Both the position numbers and the translations under genes were made by a program. This document shows positions 24,450-32,273 of a stretch of DNA of 36,039 nt, piece after piece. The stretch's first letter is position 1. Each line of letters begins with the position of its first letter. Location: assembly GCA_007133095.1 (NCBI GenBank), contig SLNK01000060.1:1-36039 (forward strand), given 5' to 3'. Below the pieces are notes generated by a model that had not been told where the DNA came from, made no database searches, and saw only the letters and a list, made by a program, of their open reading frames with translations. The DNA is from Candidatus Peregrinibacteria bacterium. Lineage in GTDB: Bacteria; Patescibacteriota; Gracilibacteria; UBA1369; LOWO2-01-FULL-3.

Positions 24450-25870
24450 ATTTTTATCGTTGATATCAGGCTTTCGCGTTTGCTGGCATTACATACTATT
24501 ACAAGTTTGTTGTTTTTCTTGACGACTTTTTTTTCTTTCAAAAGAGCAAGGATCGCTTTGATTTTTTCGTTGCTGTCTTTTGGCATTTCTTCAACAAAAA
24601 CATCGTTTATTCCCCATGTCATCATCAGTCTGCGGGCGGTTTTCTCGTGAGGAGTTATTGTTATGATGGGGATGTAAATTCTGTGTTTCGCAACGTTGTT
24701 CGCTGTGTATCCGTCTTCGCTGTAAACCACAATGTAGTCCGCTCCATAATCCATCGCGAGTTCGCATGCGTTCAGGCATGTTGCGTTTACGGGCGATATG
24801 TAGTGCTTGTTTAGGATGTATTCTTGTAATTCTTCGTGTTTTTGAAGTTCTTTTTCAACGCTCAACGCGACTCTTTTCAATGTGCTCACCGCTTTGACCG
24901 GATATTTCCCGACGGCTGTTTCATTAGATAACATTATTGCATCCGAGTGGTCGAAGACCGCTGTTGCCGCGTCGGACACTTCCGCTCTTGTGGGGCGGGG
25001 GCTTTTGACCATTGATTGAAGGACTTGTGTCGCTGTTATTACCGGTTTTCCCATGCTGTTCGCCAAAGTTATCATTCTTTTTTGAACTATCGGCACTTTT
25101 TCCGCCGGAATATCAGTTCCCAGATCTCCTCTTGCCACCATTACCGCGTCTGCGGCGTGGATTATTTCTTTTAGATTTTTGATGGCTTCGTGTCTTTCTA
25201 TTTTTGCAACTATCCTGACGTCCGAATTCTTTTCTCCCATCAGTTTTCTCAAGGCTTTGATGTCTTTGGCGGATTTAACGAACGAGAGGGCGATGAATTC
25301 AACTTTGTTTTTTAGTCCGAATTTAAGGTCTTTTTTATCTTTTGGCGTTATTGTTTCGATCGAAATTTTGCTTAGCGGCAGATTTACTCCGTTCCCGCTT
25401 TCTATTTTTCCTCCGAATTTGACTTTGCAAAGGACGTTGGTTTTGCTTACTTTCAGGATTTCCGTTTCTATCAGGCCGTCGTCTATCAGGAGGTTTTTTC
25501 CTTTTTTTGCGTCTTTGATCAGACCTTTGTGGCGAACCGGGATTATTATTTTCCCATTTTTTTCTTCTCCCGTTATTTCTTTTACAGTCATTGTTATGAG
25601 CTGATCTTTTTTGACTGTTATTCCTTTCTCCGGCATTTTCCCGATGCGAATTTTGGGCCCTTGGAGATCCTGCATTATCGCGACTCTCTTTCCGGTTTCG
25701 GTTTCCGCTTTGCGAATATTTTCTATCAGGCGGGTGTGCCCTTCATAATCTCCGTGTGAGAAATTTAATCTGGCTACATTCATGCCGGCTTTAATCAGAG
25801 CGGTTATTTTTTTGACCGAGCTTGTGGCCGGTCCGAGGGTGCAAACCAGTTTTGTGTTTTTTGTGTACAT
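24446..25870 (-). CDS. pyk: pyruvate kinase
   Basis: Converts phosphoenolpyruvate and ADP to pyruvate and ATP. It has 474 residues from the ATG at 25868-25870 (MYTKNTKLVCTLGPATSS). The open frame continues 57 codons upstream into the palindromic element, but that part is unconserved and would cross a promoter-like sequence. Domain A motifs are ARLNFSHGDYEGH and MVARGDLGTDIPAEKVPIVQ, and the active-site signature is VRIVAKIERHEAIKNL. MVKSPRPTRAEVSDAATAVF and DAIMLSNETAVGKYP follow. The B domain lies around residues 70-165 and the allosteric C domain is present. The gene lies 327 nt after glmS with the repeat element between. It is probably first in a pyk-ruvC-TPR-prepilin peptidase unit. Confidence 0.96.
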   Translation of the reverse strand: MYTKNTKLVCTLGPATSSVKKITALIKAGMNVARLNFSHGDYEGHTRLIENIRKAETETGKRVAIMQDLQGPKIRIGKMPEKGITVKKDQLITMTVKEITGEEKNGKIIIPVRHKGLIKDAKKGKNLLIDDGLIETEILKVSKTNVLCKVKFGGKIESGNGVNLPLSKISIETITPKDKKDLKFGLKNKVEFIALSFVKSAKDIKALRKLMGEKNSDVRIVAKIERHEAIKNLKEIIHAADAVMVARGDLGTDIPAEKVPIVQKRMITLANSMGKPVITATQVLQSMVKSPRPTRAEVSDAATAVFDHSDAIMLSNETAVGKYPVKAVSTLKRVALSVEKELQKHEELQEYILNKHYISPVNATCLNACELAMDYGADYIVVYSEDGYTANNVAKHRIYIPIITITPHEKTARRLMMTWGINDVFVEEMPKDSNEKIKAILALLKEKKVVKKNNKLVIVCNASKRESLISTIKI

Positions 25871-25894
25871 AGGTGTGAGGTAAAAATCCTCTGC

Positions 25895-25922
25895 ATTGTA
25901 GCAAAAGAAGCAAGATTGATAA
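25895..25922 (-). promoter_or_regulatory. candidate promoter for pyk-ruvC-TPR-prepilin peptidase
   Basis: On the minus strand, TTATCA (25922-25917), a 16-nt spacer and TACAAT (25900-25895). The start would be near 25888, 18 nt before the pyk ATG. The -35 lies just inside the pyk-side edge of the palindromic element. Confidence 0.4.
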
Positions 25923-25925
25923 ATA

Positions 25926-25943
25926 GGAGTCAGGAACCTTTTT
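25926..25943 (+). repeat. REP-like motif, copy A (left boundary of palindromic element)
   Basis: GGAGTCAGGAACCTTTTT on the plus strand. It matches copy B on the opposite strand at 26178-26195 and copy C at 1938-1955, with the shared pattern GG(A/G)GTC(A/G)GnnACCnTTTT. It marks the left edge of the element. Confidence 0.6.
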
Positions 25944-25961
25944 ATTAACAATTTCAACAAA

Positions 25962-26163
25962 GGGTTCGGGGAGCAAGTGAAATTTTCTTTGCGCTTGGAG
26001 CGCAGCCCCCTTTCAGCCGCCGAAAAGGCAATTTGGAGCAAGCGATCCTATTCACAAGCACGCAACACACACTGGAACCCGCCTGAGGCGGATTCCTTCA
26101 CATGTGGCTCGCTCTGCTTTCTTAAGACGGCGGCTTTCAGAAAATCACTCGTTCCCCGAACCC
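25962..26163. repeat. nested palindromic element, about 200 nt, between glmS and pyk
   Basis: The outer arms are 25962-25988 and 26139-26163: GGGTTCGGGGA pairs perfectly with TCCCCGAACCC, then AGTGA with TCACT and TTTTCT with AGAAAA, with one G-U, one mismatch and a 2-nt bulge. Nested inside are an 8-bp inverted pair AGCCGCCG/CGGCGGCT (26015-26022 and 26128-26135) and two local hairpins: GCGCT-TGG-AGCGC (25991-26003) and CCGCC-TGA-GGCGG with flanking GGAA/TTCC (26074-26096). No convincing gene lies in this 327-nt gap. It could be a MITE/BIME-like insertion or a structured RNA. The REP-like motifs just outside it favour a mobile origin. Confidence 0.75.
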
Positions 26164-26177
26164 GTAGAAAAAAATTT

Positions 26178-26195
26178 AAAATGGTATCTGACCCC
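26178..26195 (-). repeat. REP-like motif, copy B (right boundary of palindromic element)
   Basis: The minus-strand reading is GGGGTCAGATACCATTTT, inverted relative to copy A. It ends 2 nt before the glmS stop codon, so the element abuts the gene without disturbing its conserved C-terminus. Confidence 0.62.
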
Positions 26196-26197
26196 GG

Positions 26198-27976
26198 TTA
26201 TTTCACAGTGACGCTTTTTGCGAGGTTTCTTGGTTTGTCCGGATCGTTTTTTCTCAATACCGCCAGTTGATATGCAAGGATTTGGATGGGGATTATGTTT
26301 ACGATGGGAGAAGTGTGGCCGGTATCGGGGACTTTTATCCAGTAGTCGAAGACCGGATGATTTTCAGGGGAAACTCCTATTATGTATCCGCCCCGTGATT
26401 TTACTTCGGTCGCGTTGGAAAGAATTTCGTTTTTGTTTTCATCGTTTGATACCAGAGCTATGACTGGAGTTTCTTTTGAAATTAATGCTATCGGGCCGTG
26501 TTTCAATTCTCCTCCCGCGAATCCTTCCGCGTGTATGTATGAAACTTCCTGTAGTTTTATCGCCGCTTCCAGTGCAATCGGGTAATTTATACCTCTTCCT
26601 ATTATATACATCGATTCAACGTCTTTTATTTTTTTTGCCACTTTCATTATGTAATCTTCATATCTTGGATTTAACATGTCGTTTATCTGGCTGGCGGTGT
26701 TTATCAGAAGTTGTTTGCCGTTTTTTATTCCCCCGTTGCAGGCGTATGCCAGAAGAGTAAGTATCGCTATTTGTGCTGTTGTTGCTTTTGTGGACGCGAC
26801 AGCTTTTTCCGGGCCAACTTTTATCGGAACCACTATGTCCGCCATTCTTGCTATGCTGGAACTTTCCACGTTTACTATTGCGGCTACTTTTACGCCTCTT
26901 TCTTTTGCGATTTCCATAGCTTCCAAGGTGTCCGCTGTTTCTCCGGATTGTGATATCGCCACCAAAAGAGTCTTCTCCGTGAGGAAATTTTTGTAATTTT
27001 TGAATTCCGAACCGAAGCAGCAATTTATGTGTTTCTTCGCGATTTTTGCAAACAGATACTCTCCTAACATAGCCACTTTTCCGGCTGTCCCGCATCCTAT
27101 GAAATAAGTCCCGAAGGCTTTTTTTACTTCTTTTGCAAGATCTTCCAGCACTTGCGGATCCTGGTTGATTGCGCGGTTAAGAGTGTCTTTTTGCTCCATG
27201 ATTTCTTTTATCATAAAGTGAGGGAATTCTCCTTTTTCCGCGCTTTCTTCGTCCCATTCTATTTCTATTATTCTTTTTTCTATCGGATCCGGAGAGGCAT
27301 GTTCAAAAAACTCTATTTTGCTTTTGTCCACGACGCAAAGTTGGTTGTCGTCCAGATATATTACTTTTTTTGTGTGCTTAAGAAATGCCGGGATGTCTGA
27401 AGCTATAAAATATTCTCCTTCTTTCCCAACACCGACTATCAGAGGAGATCCTTTTCGCGCTGCGATTATTTTGTCCTCGTCTTTTTTTATCACCACTATT
27501 GCGTAGCGTCCTTCCATTTCTTTTATCGCCATTTTTACGCTGTCTTCAAAGCTGTGTGTTTTGGAGTGTTCTTCTATTAGATGGGCTATGACTTCTGTGT
27601 CCGTTTGAGATGTGAATTTATGTCCTTTCTTCTTCAAATATTTTTTAATCTCCAGATAATTCTCAAAAATCCCGTTGTGTACGAGCGCAATTTCTTTCTT
27701 GTCCGAAACATGCGGATGGGCGTTTTGCTTGGTAACTTCTCCATGTGTTGCCCATCTTGAATGACCTATCGCTATTCCGGTGCTTTCTTTAAAATTTTGT
27801 TCGCTGGGTTTAAGGTCACCGATCTTTCCGACATCCTTTTTAATTTCGATTCCGGTCTCCGTTTTATATGCTATTCCCCAAGAATCATAGCCTCTGTATT
27901 CCAAGCGCTTGAGCCCTTCCACAACTATTTCCGGGGCGTTTTTTTTCTTTCCGTTATAAGCGAATATTCCGCACAT
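26198..27976 (-). CDS. glmS: glutamine-fructose-6-phosphate aminotransferase (isomerising) GlmS
   Basis: Makes glucosamine-6-phosphate from fructose-6-P and glutamine, the first step to UDP-GlcNAc for peptidoglycan and other glycans. It has 592 residues. The N-terminal glutaminase has the nucleophile Cys2 (MCGIFAYNG), and RLEYRGYDSWGIA, HSRWATHGEVT and LVHNGIFENY follow. Two SIS sugar-binding domains follow, with GCGTAGKVAMLG, AISQSGETADTLEAM and GRGINYPIALEAAIKLQE. HAEGFAGGELKHGPIALI and the C-terminal PRNLAKSVTVK complete the protein. The ending is intact although a repeat element begins 2 nt later. No glmS ribozyme-like sequence is evident, as only 33 nt separate the start from the peptidase gene upstream. 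Confidence 0.97.
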   Translation of the reverse strand: MCGIFAYNGKKKNAPEIVVEGLKRLEYRGYDSWGIAYKTETGIEIKKDVGKIGDLKPSEQNFKESTGIAIGHSRWATHGEVTKQNAHPHVSDKKEIALVHNGIFENYLEIKKYLKKKGHKFTSQTDTEVIAHLIEEHSKTHSFEDSVKMAIKEMEGRYAIVVIKKDEDKIIAARKGSPLIVGVGKEGEYFIASDIPAFLKHTKKVIYLDDNQLCVVDKSKIEFFEHASPDPIEKRIIEIEWDEESAEKGEFPHFMIKEIMEQKDTLNRAINQDPQVLEDLAKEVKKAFGTYFIGCGTAGKVAMLGEYLFAKIAKKHINCCFGSEFKNYKNFLTEKTLLVAISQSGETADTLEAMEIAKERGVKVAAIVNVESSSIARMADIVVPIKVGPEKAVASTKATTAQIAILTLLAYACNGGIKNGKQLLINTASQINDMLNPRYEDYIMKVAKKIKDVESMYIIGRGINYPIALEAAIKLQEVSYIHAEGFAGGELKHGPIALISKETPVIALVSNDENKNEILSNATEVKSRGGYIIGVSPENHPVFDYWIKVPDTGHTSPIVNIIPIQILAYQLAVLRKNDPDKPRNLAKSVTVK

Positions 27977-28009
27977 ATGACGAGATTTTAGTCGAAAGGG
28001 ATATAAACA

Positions 28010-29068
28010 TCAAGAAAACGTCAAATTTTTGTTGCCGTGCGCAGTTAGAAGAATCATATCTTCTATCCTTACGCCGAATTCTCCAGGAATGTAGATTCCG
28101 GGCTCAACTGTTATTACGGAGTTTTTTTTGAGTTTTTTCGTGTAGTTTACGGATAGGGAAGGGGATTCATGTATGTCCAGGCCTATTCCGTGTCCGCCCG
28201 CGTGCTCATAATAATCTCCGTATCCGGCTTTTTCTATTATTGCGCGTGAATATGAATCGGCCTTTTTTCCTGTAATTCCCGCGTGGATTTTTTTGATTGC
28301 TTCTTTTTGAGCGTTTAAAACGATGGTGTAAATTTCTTTCTGTCTGAACGATGGTTTTTGAGGAAGTAAGGTTCTTGTCATATCGGAGCAGTAGCCTTTG
28401 TATTTTACTCCCATATCTATCAGTACGACATCGTCTTTTTTAAGGTGAATTTCTCCGGGTTGATGGTGGGGGATTGCGCTGTTTTTGCCGAAGGCTACAA
28501 TCGGCTCAAACGCTATGTCCTCTGCTCCGTACTTATGGGACAGTTCTCTTATTTTCCACGCCAAATCCACTTCCGAAATAGAATTTGAATTGCGCCGCGC
28601 AGCTTGAACAATTTTTTTGATCTCTGTGAAGGCTTTTTCGTTTATTCTCTGGCTTTTTTGGATCAATTTTATTTCGATTCCGGTCTTTATTTCCCGTTTG
28701 GATTCAATCTCTCCGGAGATGTCCGTAAATTTAATTTTTCCATTTTTTGGTTTTGATATTTTTTTGAATTTTTTGAACTTCGCGACTGTTAGATTGTCTT
28801 CTTCCACCCCCAGTACTTTTATGCGATGTTTTCTTAGAATTTTTTGCCAACTTTCTTCCAATTCTTTCGGGTTTCTCCAAACTTTTGTCACATCAACAAT
28901 TTCGATGCCTTTTTTTATTGTGTTTTTCGCGCGTTCTATGTATCGGGAGTCGGTGAATAGATAGTTCTTGTTTTTTGTTAAAAGCATAAACCCCGAGGAT
29001 CCGGTGAATCCTGATAAATAGGAAATGTTTGACCTATTTGTAATCAGTTTCGCTTGAGGTTTGTTCAT
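28010..29068 (-). CDS. Xaa-Pro aminopeptidase-like M24 metallopeptidase
   Basis: Removes N-terminal residues preceding proline from peptides. It has 352 residues: a short creatinase-like N-terminal domain (SNISYLSGFTGSSGFMLL) and a C-terminal pita-bread domain. The five metal ligands are visible: D218 in LIDMGVKYKGY, D229 in CSDMTRTLL, H293 in HAGGHGIGLDIHES, E322 in VEPGIYIPG and E336 in VRIEDMIL. FGKNSAIPHHQPGE supports a prolidase or aminopeptidase P specificity rather than methionine aminopeptidase. It starts 1 nt after the ruvA stop, so it shares the operon. The exact substrate preference is not certain. Confidence 0.92.
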   Translation of the reverse strand: MNKPQAKLITNRSNISYLSGFTGSSGFMLLTKNKNYLFTDSRYIERAKNTIKKGIEIVDVTKVWRNPKELEESWQKILRKHRIKVLGVEEDNLTVAKFKKFKKISKPKNGKIKFTDISGEIESKREIKTGIEIKLIQKSQRINEKAFTEIKKIVQAARRNSNSISEVDLAWKIRELSHKYGAEDIAFEPIVAFGKNSAIPHHQPGEIHLKKDDVVLIDMGVKYKGYCSDMTRTLLPQKPSFRQKEIYTIVLNAQKEAIKKIHAGITGKKADSYSRAIIEKAGYGDYYEHAGGHGIGLDIHESPSLSVNYTKKLKKNSVITVEPGIYIPGEFGVRIEDMILLTAHGNKNLTFS

Positions 29069-29069
29069 G

Positions 29070-29639
29070 CTAATTGTTCTTCAGAAAGAAGGTGATTATG
29101 TCCTCCGTTCTGCTTATTTCTTCCGGCAGTGAGTCCAGCACTTTTAATATTTGATTTTTGTTGTAGCCCAAATTTATGAGTGCTTCGACAGCTTCTTCGT
29201 TTGATTTTTTATACAGAGAGCCGTGTTCACGGGAGTCATCATCAAAATCCAATTTTCCGCGAAGTTCAAAAATGATTCTTTTTGCTCCTTTCAACCCTAT
29301 CCCGGGAATTTTTTGGATGAATTTCAGGTCCTCTGTTTCTATCGCTTTTTTCAGTTTCTCCGTCGGGACGCTTAGAGCCTCCATTGCAACTTTTGGCCCG
29401 ATTCCGTTGATGTTAATCAGTTTTTTGAAAAATAATAAATCTTGATAATCTTCAAAACCGTAAAGATCAAAAACGTCTTCTCTGATTTGGCTGTGTATGA
29501 AAAATTCCTTTTCTGAATTTTCTTCTATTTTCGCGATTTGAGGAATTGAAAGGTGAATCAAATAGCCGACGTTACCGGCCGCGAGGATTACCGCTTTTTC
29601 CGTTTTTTTTATAATTTGTCCTTTTAGATAGGCTATCAT
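29070..29639 (-). CDS. ruvA: Holliday junction DNA helicase subunit RuvA
   Basis: Binds four-way junctions and loads RuvB for branch migration. It has 189 residues. Domain I is an OB fold (MIAYLKGQIIKKTEKAVIL, with REDVFDLYGFED). Domain II carries two helix-hairpin-helix motifs (ININGIGPKVAMEAL and IQKIPGIGLKGAKRIIFEL). Domain III is the small RuvB-contacting three-helix domain at the C-terminus (EEAVEALINLGYNKNQILKV). The start overlaps the tgt stop by 4 nt. ruvC lies about 5 kb downstream in the same direction. Confidence 0.95.
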   Translation of the reverse strand: MIAYLKGQIIKKTEKAVILAAGNVGYLIHLSIPQIAKIEENSEKEFFIHSQIREDVFDLYGFEDYQDLLFFKKLININGIGPKVAMEALSVPTEKLKKAIETEDLKFIQKIPGIGLKGAKRIIFELRGKLDFDDDSREHGSLYKKSNEEAVEALINLGYNKNQILKVLDSLPEEISRTEDIITFFLKNN

Positions 29640-30817
29640 TTTGTTTTCTTGGTTACGTCTCTTTTGAATTGTCGCAAAAAATCTTTTTTAAACTTGGTAA
29701 AATCTCCTTTTTCAATTCGGTCTCTTATTTTGTACATCAAGTCTAGCAAAAAGTGCAGGTTGTGGATAGTCATTAAGCGTAGCCCCAAAATCTCATTTTC
29801 AACGAATAGATGGCGTATGTAACTTCTGCTGTATGTTCCGCAGGTTGAGCAAGAACAGGGTTCTTCCAGTGGCTTTTCGTCTTTTTTGAATTTCTCGTTT
29901 TTTATGTTAAAGCTTCCTTCTTTTGTCCAAAAACTCCCATGTCTTGCCATGCGCGTCGGGTGTACGCAATCGAACATATCCACGCCTCTGTCTACGCATT
30001 CCAAAAGGTCTTCAGGCGTTCCCACCCCCATAAGATAGCGTGGTTTTTTCTCAGACAGATAGGGGATTGTGGCGTCCAGCATTCCCAGCATTTCTTTTTT
30101 ACTTTCTCCGACCGAGAGCCCTCCGATGGCGTTGCCGGGCAAGTCCATATTGTCCACGAATTTTGCCGATTCTTCACGCAGATTTTTGTAAAGTCCCCCT
30201 TGCACAATCCCGAAGAGCGCTATTTGCGCCCCCGTCTTTGATAGAAGTTTTCCGTGTTCTTTTTTGCAGCGTTCCAGCCAGTCGTGTGTTCGCTTCATGG
30301 CTTGTTCAAAGTATTTTTTGGTGCTGTGGGCTGGAGCGCATTCATCAAAAGCCATTATTATGTCCGCGCCAAGATCGTGCTGGATTTTAATCGCTTTTTC
30401 CGGCGTGAAATAGTGTTTGGAGCCGTCTAGGTGAGATTTGAATTCCACTCCGTTTTCGTCGATTTTTACAGACGTTTGAATCTTCTTGTTTTTGTGATGT
30501 TCTTTGTTTGCGGCCAGTGAAAATACCTGAAAGCCTCCGGAATCCGTCAAGATTGGTCTTTCCCAATTCATCCATTTATGAAGTCCCCCCATTTTTTTTA
30601 CGATCTTTTCTCCGGGACGCAGATAGAGATGATATGTGTTTGCAAGGATTATTTGAGCACCAAGATTTTCAAGCTCTTCTTTGGAAAGAGTTTTTACGGT
30701 TGCTTTTGTTCCGACCGGCATGAATACGGGCGTTTTTATTGCGCCGTGAGGTGTTTTGAACGTGCCTGTCCGCGCAAGGCTTCCGTTTGCTTTACTGGTT
30801 ATTTTGAATGTGAACAT
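29636..30817 (-). CDS. tgt: tRNA-guanine transglycosylase Tgt
   Basis: Exchanges guanine-34 for preQ1 in tRNAs with GUN anticodons, a step of queuosine synthesis. It has 393 residues. Catalytic D92 lies in LTDSGGFQVFSL and nucleophile D283 in MFDCVHPTRMARHG. The zinc site is C321, C323, C326 (CSCSTCGTYSRSYIRHLF) and H352, the same spacing as the well-studied Zymomonas enzyme. GIVQGGLYKNLREESA and GGLSVGESKKEM are substrate-recognition blocks. It follows aroC by 7 nt. No preQ1 synthesis genes are in the window, so the base may be salvaged or made elsewhere. Confidence 0.96.
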   Translation of the reverse strand: MFTFKITSKANGSLARTGTFKTPHGAIKTPVFMPVGTKATVKTLSKEELENLGAQIILANTYHLYLRPGEKIVKKMGGLHKWMNWERPILTDSGGFQVFSLAANKEHHKNKKIQTSVKIDENGVEFKSHLDGSKHYFTPEKAIKIQHDLGADIIMAFDECAPAHSTKKYFEQAMKRTHDWLERCKKEHGKLLSKTGAQIALFGIVQGGLYKNLREESAKFVDNMDLPGNAIGGLSVGESKKEMLGMLDATIPYLSEKKPRYLMGVGTPEDLLECVDRGVDMFDCVHPTRMARHGSFWTKEGSFNIKNEKFKKDEKPLEEPCSCSTCGTYSRSYIRHLFVENEILGLRLMTIHNLHFLLDLMYKIRDRIEKGDFTKFKKDFLRQFKRDVTKKTK

Positions 30818-30824
30818 GGAAATG

Positions 30825-31847
30825 TTAATTTCTTAGCAAATGATCGGTTAAAACGATTGCCGCCATTGCTTCCGCGACCGGGATTATTCTTGGAGCGAGG
30901 CAAGTGTCGTGGCGGCCGGGCAGTTTTATGCTGGGTACGGGCTTTACCGCCAGTCTTATTATTATGTCTTCGCCCGTTGAAATTCCTCCCAAAATTCCGC
31001 CGGCCTTGTTCGAAAGAAATGCAATTTCTTTCGATTTTCCTTTATTTGTCGCGCGCATTTGATCATTATTTTCACTTCCTTTCATTTCCGCCACGTTGAA
31101 GCCCGCGCCAATTTCCACTCCTTTTACCGCCCCAATGGACATCATCGCTTTTGCCAGTTCCGCGTCCAGCTTGTCAAAAACCGGTTCGCCCAAGCCTTTA
31201 GGAGGATTTTTTATGATAATTTCAACTATCGCCCCGATAGAGTCTTTTTCCGAACGAATTTCTTTTATACGTTTCACCATTTTTTTTGAGGCTTCTTTGT
31301 CCGCGCATCGTAATTCGTTTTTTTCTATTTCCGATTTGGCGAATTTTGCGGCTTTTATATTCCCGATTTGAACGGTATGCCCGAAAATTTCCGTCTTCCT
31401 TTTCAGCGTTAATATTTTTTTTGCGACCGCTCCTCCCATTACTCTGGAAACCGTTTCTCTTCCGGAAGCTCTGCCTCCGCCTCTGTGATCTCTTATTCCA
31501 TATTTTAAATCGTAAGTGTAGTCGGCATGTCCCGGACGATACATTTTTTTTAGTTTTTCGTAGTCTTTTGAGCGGGCATCTTTGTTTTCCACGATTATTG
31601 AAATAGGGGTTCCCGTTGTTTTCCCTTCAAAAACTCCGGAAAGAATTTTTATTTTGTCTTCTTCCGCACGAGATGTGGAAACTTTGGATCCGCGTTTGGG
31701 TTTACGCCGATCAACTTCTTTTTGAATTTCTTTTTCGGAAATAGAAATTCCCGCAGGGCATCCATCTATAACAACACCGAGGGCGGGACCGTGAGATTCT
31801 CCCCAAGTTGTTATTTTGAACGTTGTTCCGAGGGAATTGCCTGACAT
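30825..31847 (-). CDS. aroC: chorismate synthase AroC
   Basis: Last step of the shikimate pathway, turning EPSP into chorismate with reduced FMN. It has 340 residues. Signatures are FKITTWGESHGPALGVVIDG near the start, RRKPKRGSKVSTSRAEED, and YRPGHADYTYDLKYGIRDHR with GGGRASGRETVSRV. The C-terminal half contains AEMKGSENNDQMR and LSNKAGGILGGISTGEDI. The protein is full length and motif-complete. It lies between rpmE (15 nt upstream) and tgt (7 nt downstream), so it is in a translation-gene operon rather than with other aro genes. This fits a lineage that keeps more biosynthesis than most CPR members. Confidence 0.96.
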   Translation of the reverse strand: MSGNSLGTTFKITTWGESHGPALGVVIDGCPAGISISEKEIQKEVDRRKPKRGSKVSTSRAEEDKIKILSGVFEGKTTGTPISIIVENKDARSKDYEKLKKMYRPGHADYTYDLKYGIRDHRGGGRASGRETVSRVMGGAVAKKILTLKRKTEIFGHTVQIGNIKAAKFAKSEIEKNELRCADKEASKKMVKRIKEIRSEKDSIGAIVEIIIKNPPKGLGEPVFDKLDAELAKAMMSIGAVKGVEIGAGFNVAEMKGSENNDQMRATNKGKSKEIAFLSNKAGGILGGISTGEDIIIRLAVKPVPSIKLPGRHDTCLAPRIIPVAEAMAAIVLTDHLLRN

Positions 31848-31862
31848 GTTAAAAGAGGCAGA

Positions 31863-32231
31863 TTATTTTTGTTCTTCATCCTTTTTCTCGTCTTTCTCAG
31901 CAGTTTCTTCAACAGGTTCTTCAACAGGTTCTTCCACAGGTTTTTCCACAGTTTCTTCCACAGTTTCTTTCACAGTTTCTTCTACGTCCTCGTCATCAAC
32001 TTTTTTAACATTTTTCTCTGCGGCGGATTGAGCTTTTTTCATTTTTGCCATGAATTTATCCACTCTTCCGGAACTATCTACCAATTTTTGTTTACCGGTA
32101 TAAAAGGGATGGCACTTTGAGCAAATTTCAGTATGAAATTCTTTTTCCATTGTTGAGCCGGCGGTAAACTTGGCTCCGCAGGCGCATGAGAACTTTATTT
32201 CTTGATATTTTGGGTGTGTGTCGTTTTTCAT
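31863..32231 (-). CDS. rpmE: 50S ribosomal protein L31 with acidic repeat tail
   Basis: Ribosomal protein of the 50S subunit at the subunit bridge. I take the ATG at 32229-32231 (MKNDTHPKYQEIKFSCACG), which matches the family start; a TTG three codons upstream is unlikely. The protein has 122 residues. The first 70 or so are normal L31 with zinc-type cysteines (SCACG, ICSKCHPFYTG) and the ending DSSGRVDKF. The next 50 residues are an extension ending in an acidic repeat (EETVEKPVEEPVEEPVEETA) encoded by 12-bp tandem repeats. It lies 42 nt after gyrA, before aroC. Confidence 0.94.
   Translation of the reverse strand: MKNDTHPKYQEIKFSCACGAKFTAGSTMEKEFHTEICSKCHPFYTGKQKLVDSSGRVDKFMAKMKKAQSAAEKNVKKVDDEDVEETVKETVEETVEKPVEEPVEEPVEETAEKDEKKDEEQK
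31900..31983 (-). repeat. 12-bp tandem repeat, seven units, inside rpmE
   Basis: The plus strand reads seven consecutive units of the form ACAGTTTCTTCC or ACAGGTTCTTCC, with small changes between units. They encode the Val/Glu/Pro-rich acidic tail of L31 (four residues per unit). Because the unit is a multiple of three, gain or loss of copies would change tail length without breaking the frame. Confidence 0.85.
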
Positions 32232-32273
32232 GGTTGGCAATATACTTTAATGGAATTTTGGTTGCAAGTGAAT

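Noticed and set aside
25871..26041. 57-codon N-terminal extension of pyk running into the palindromic element
   Set aside because: Not conserved, crosses a promoter-like sequence, and the family start is at 25870.
25962..26163. tmRNA, RNase P RNA, SRP RNA or 6S RNA
   Set aside because: None of the conserved sequence cores I know for these RNAs could be seen in the palindromic block.
27977..28009. glmS ribozyme or riboswitch upstream of glmS
   Set aside because: Only 33 nt separate the genes, far too short for the ribozyme.
31900..31983. CRISPR-like array
   Set aside because: The 12-bp units are contiguous without spacers and encode the L31 tail in frame.
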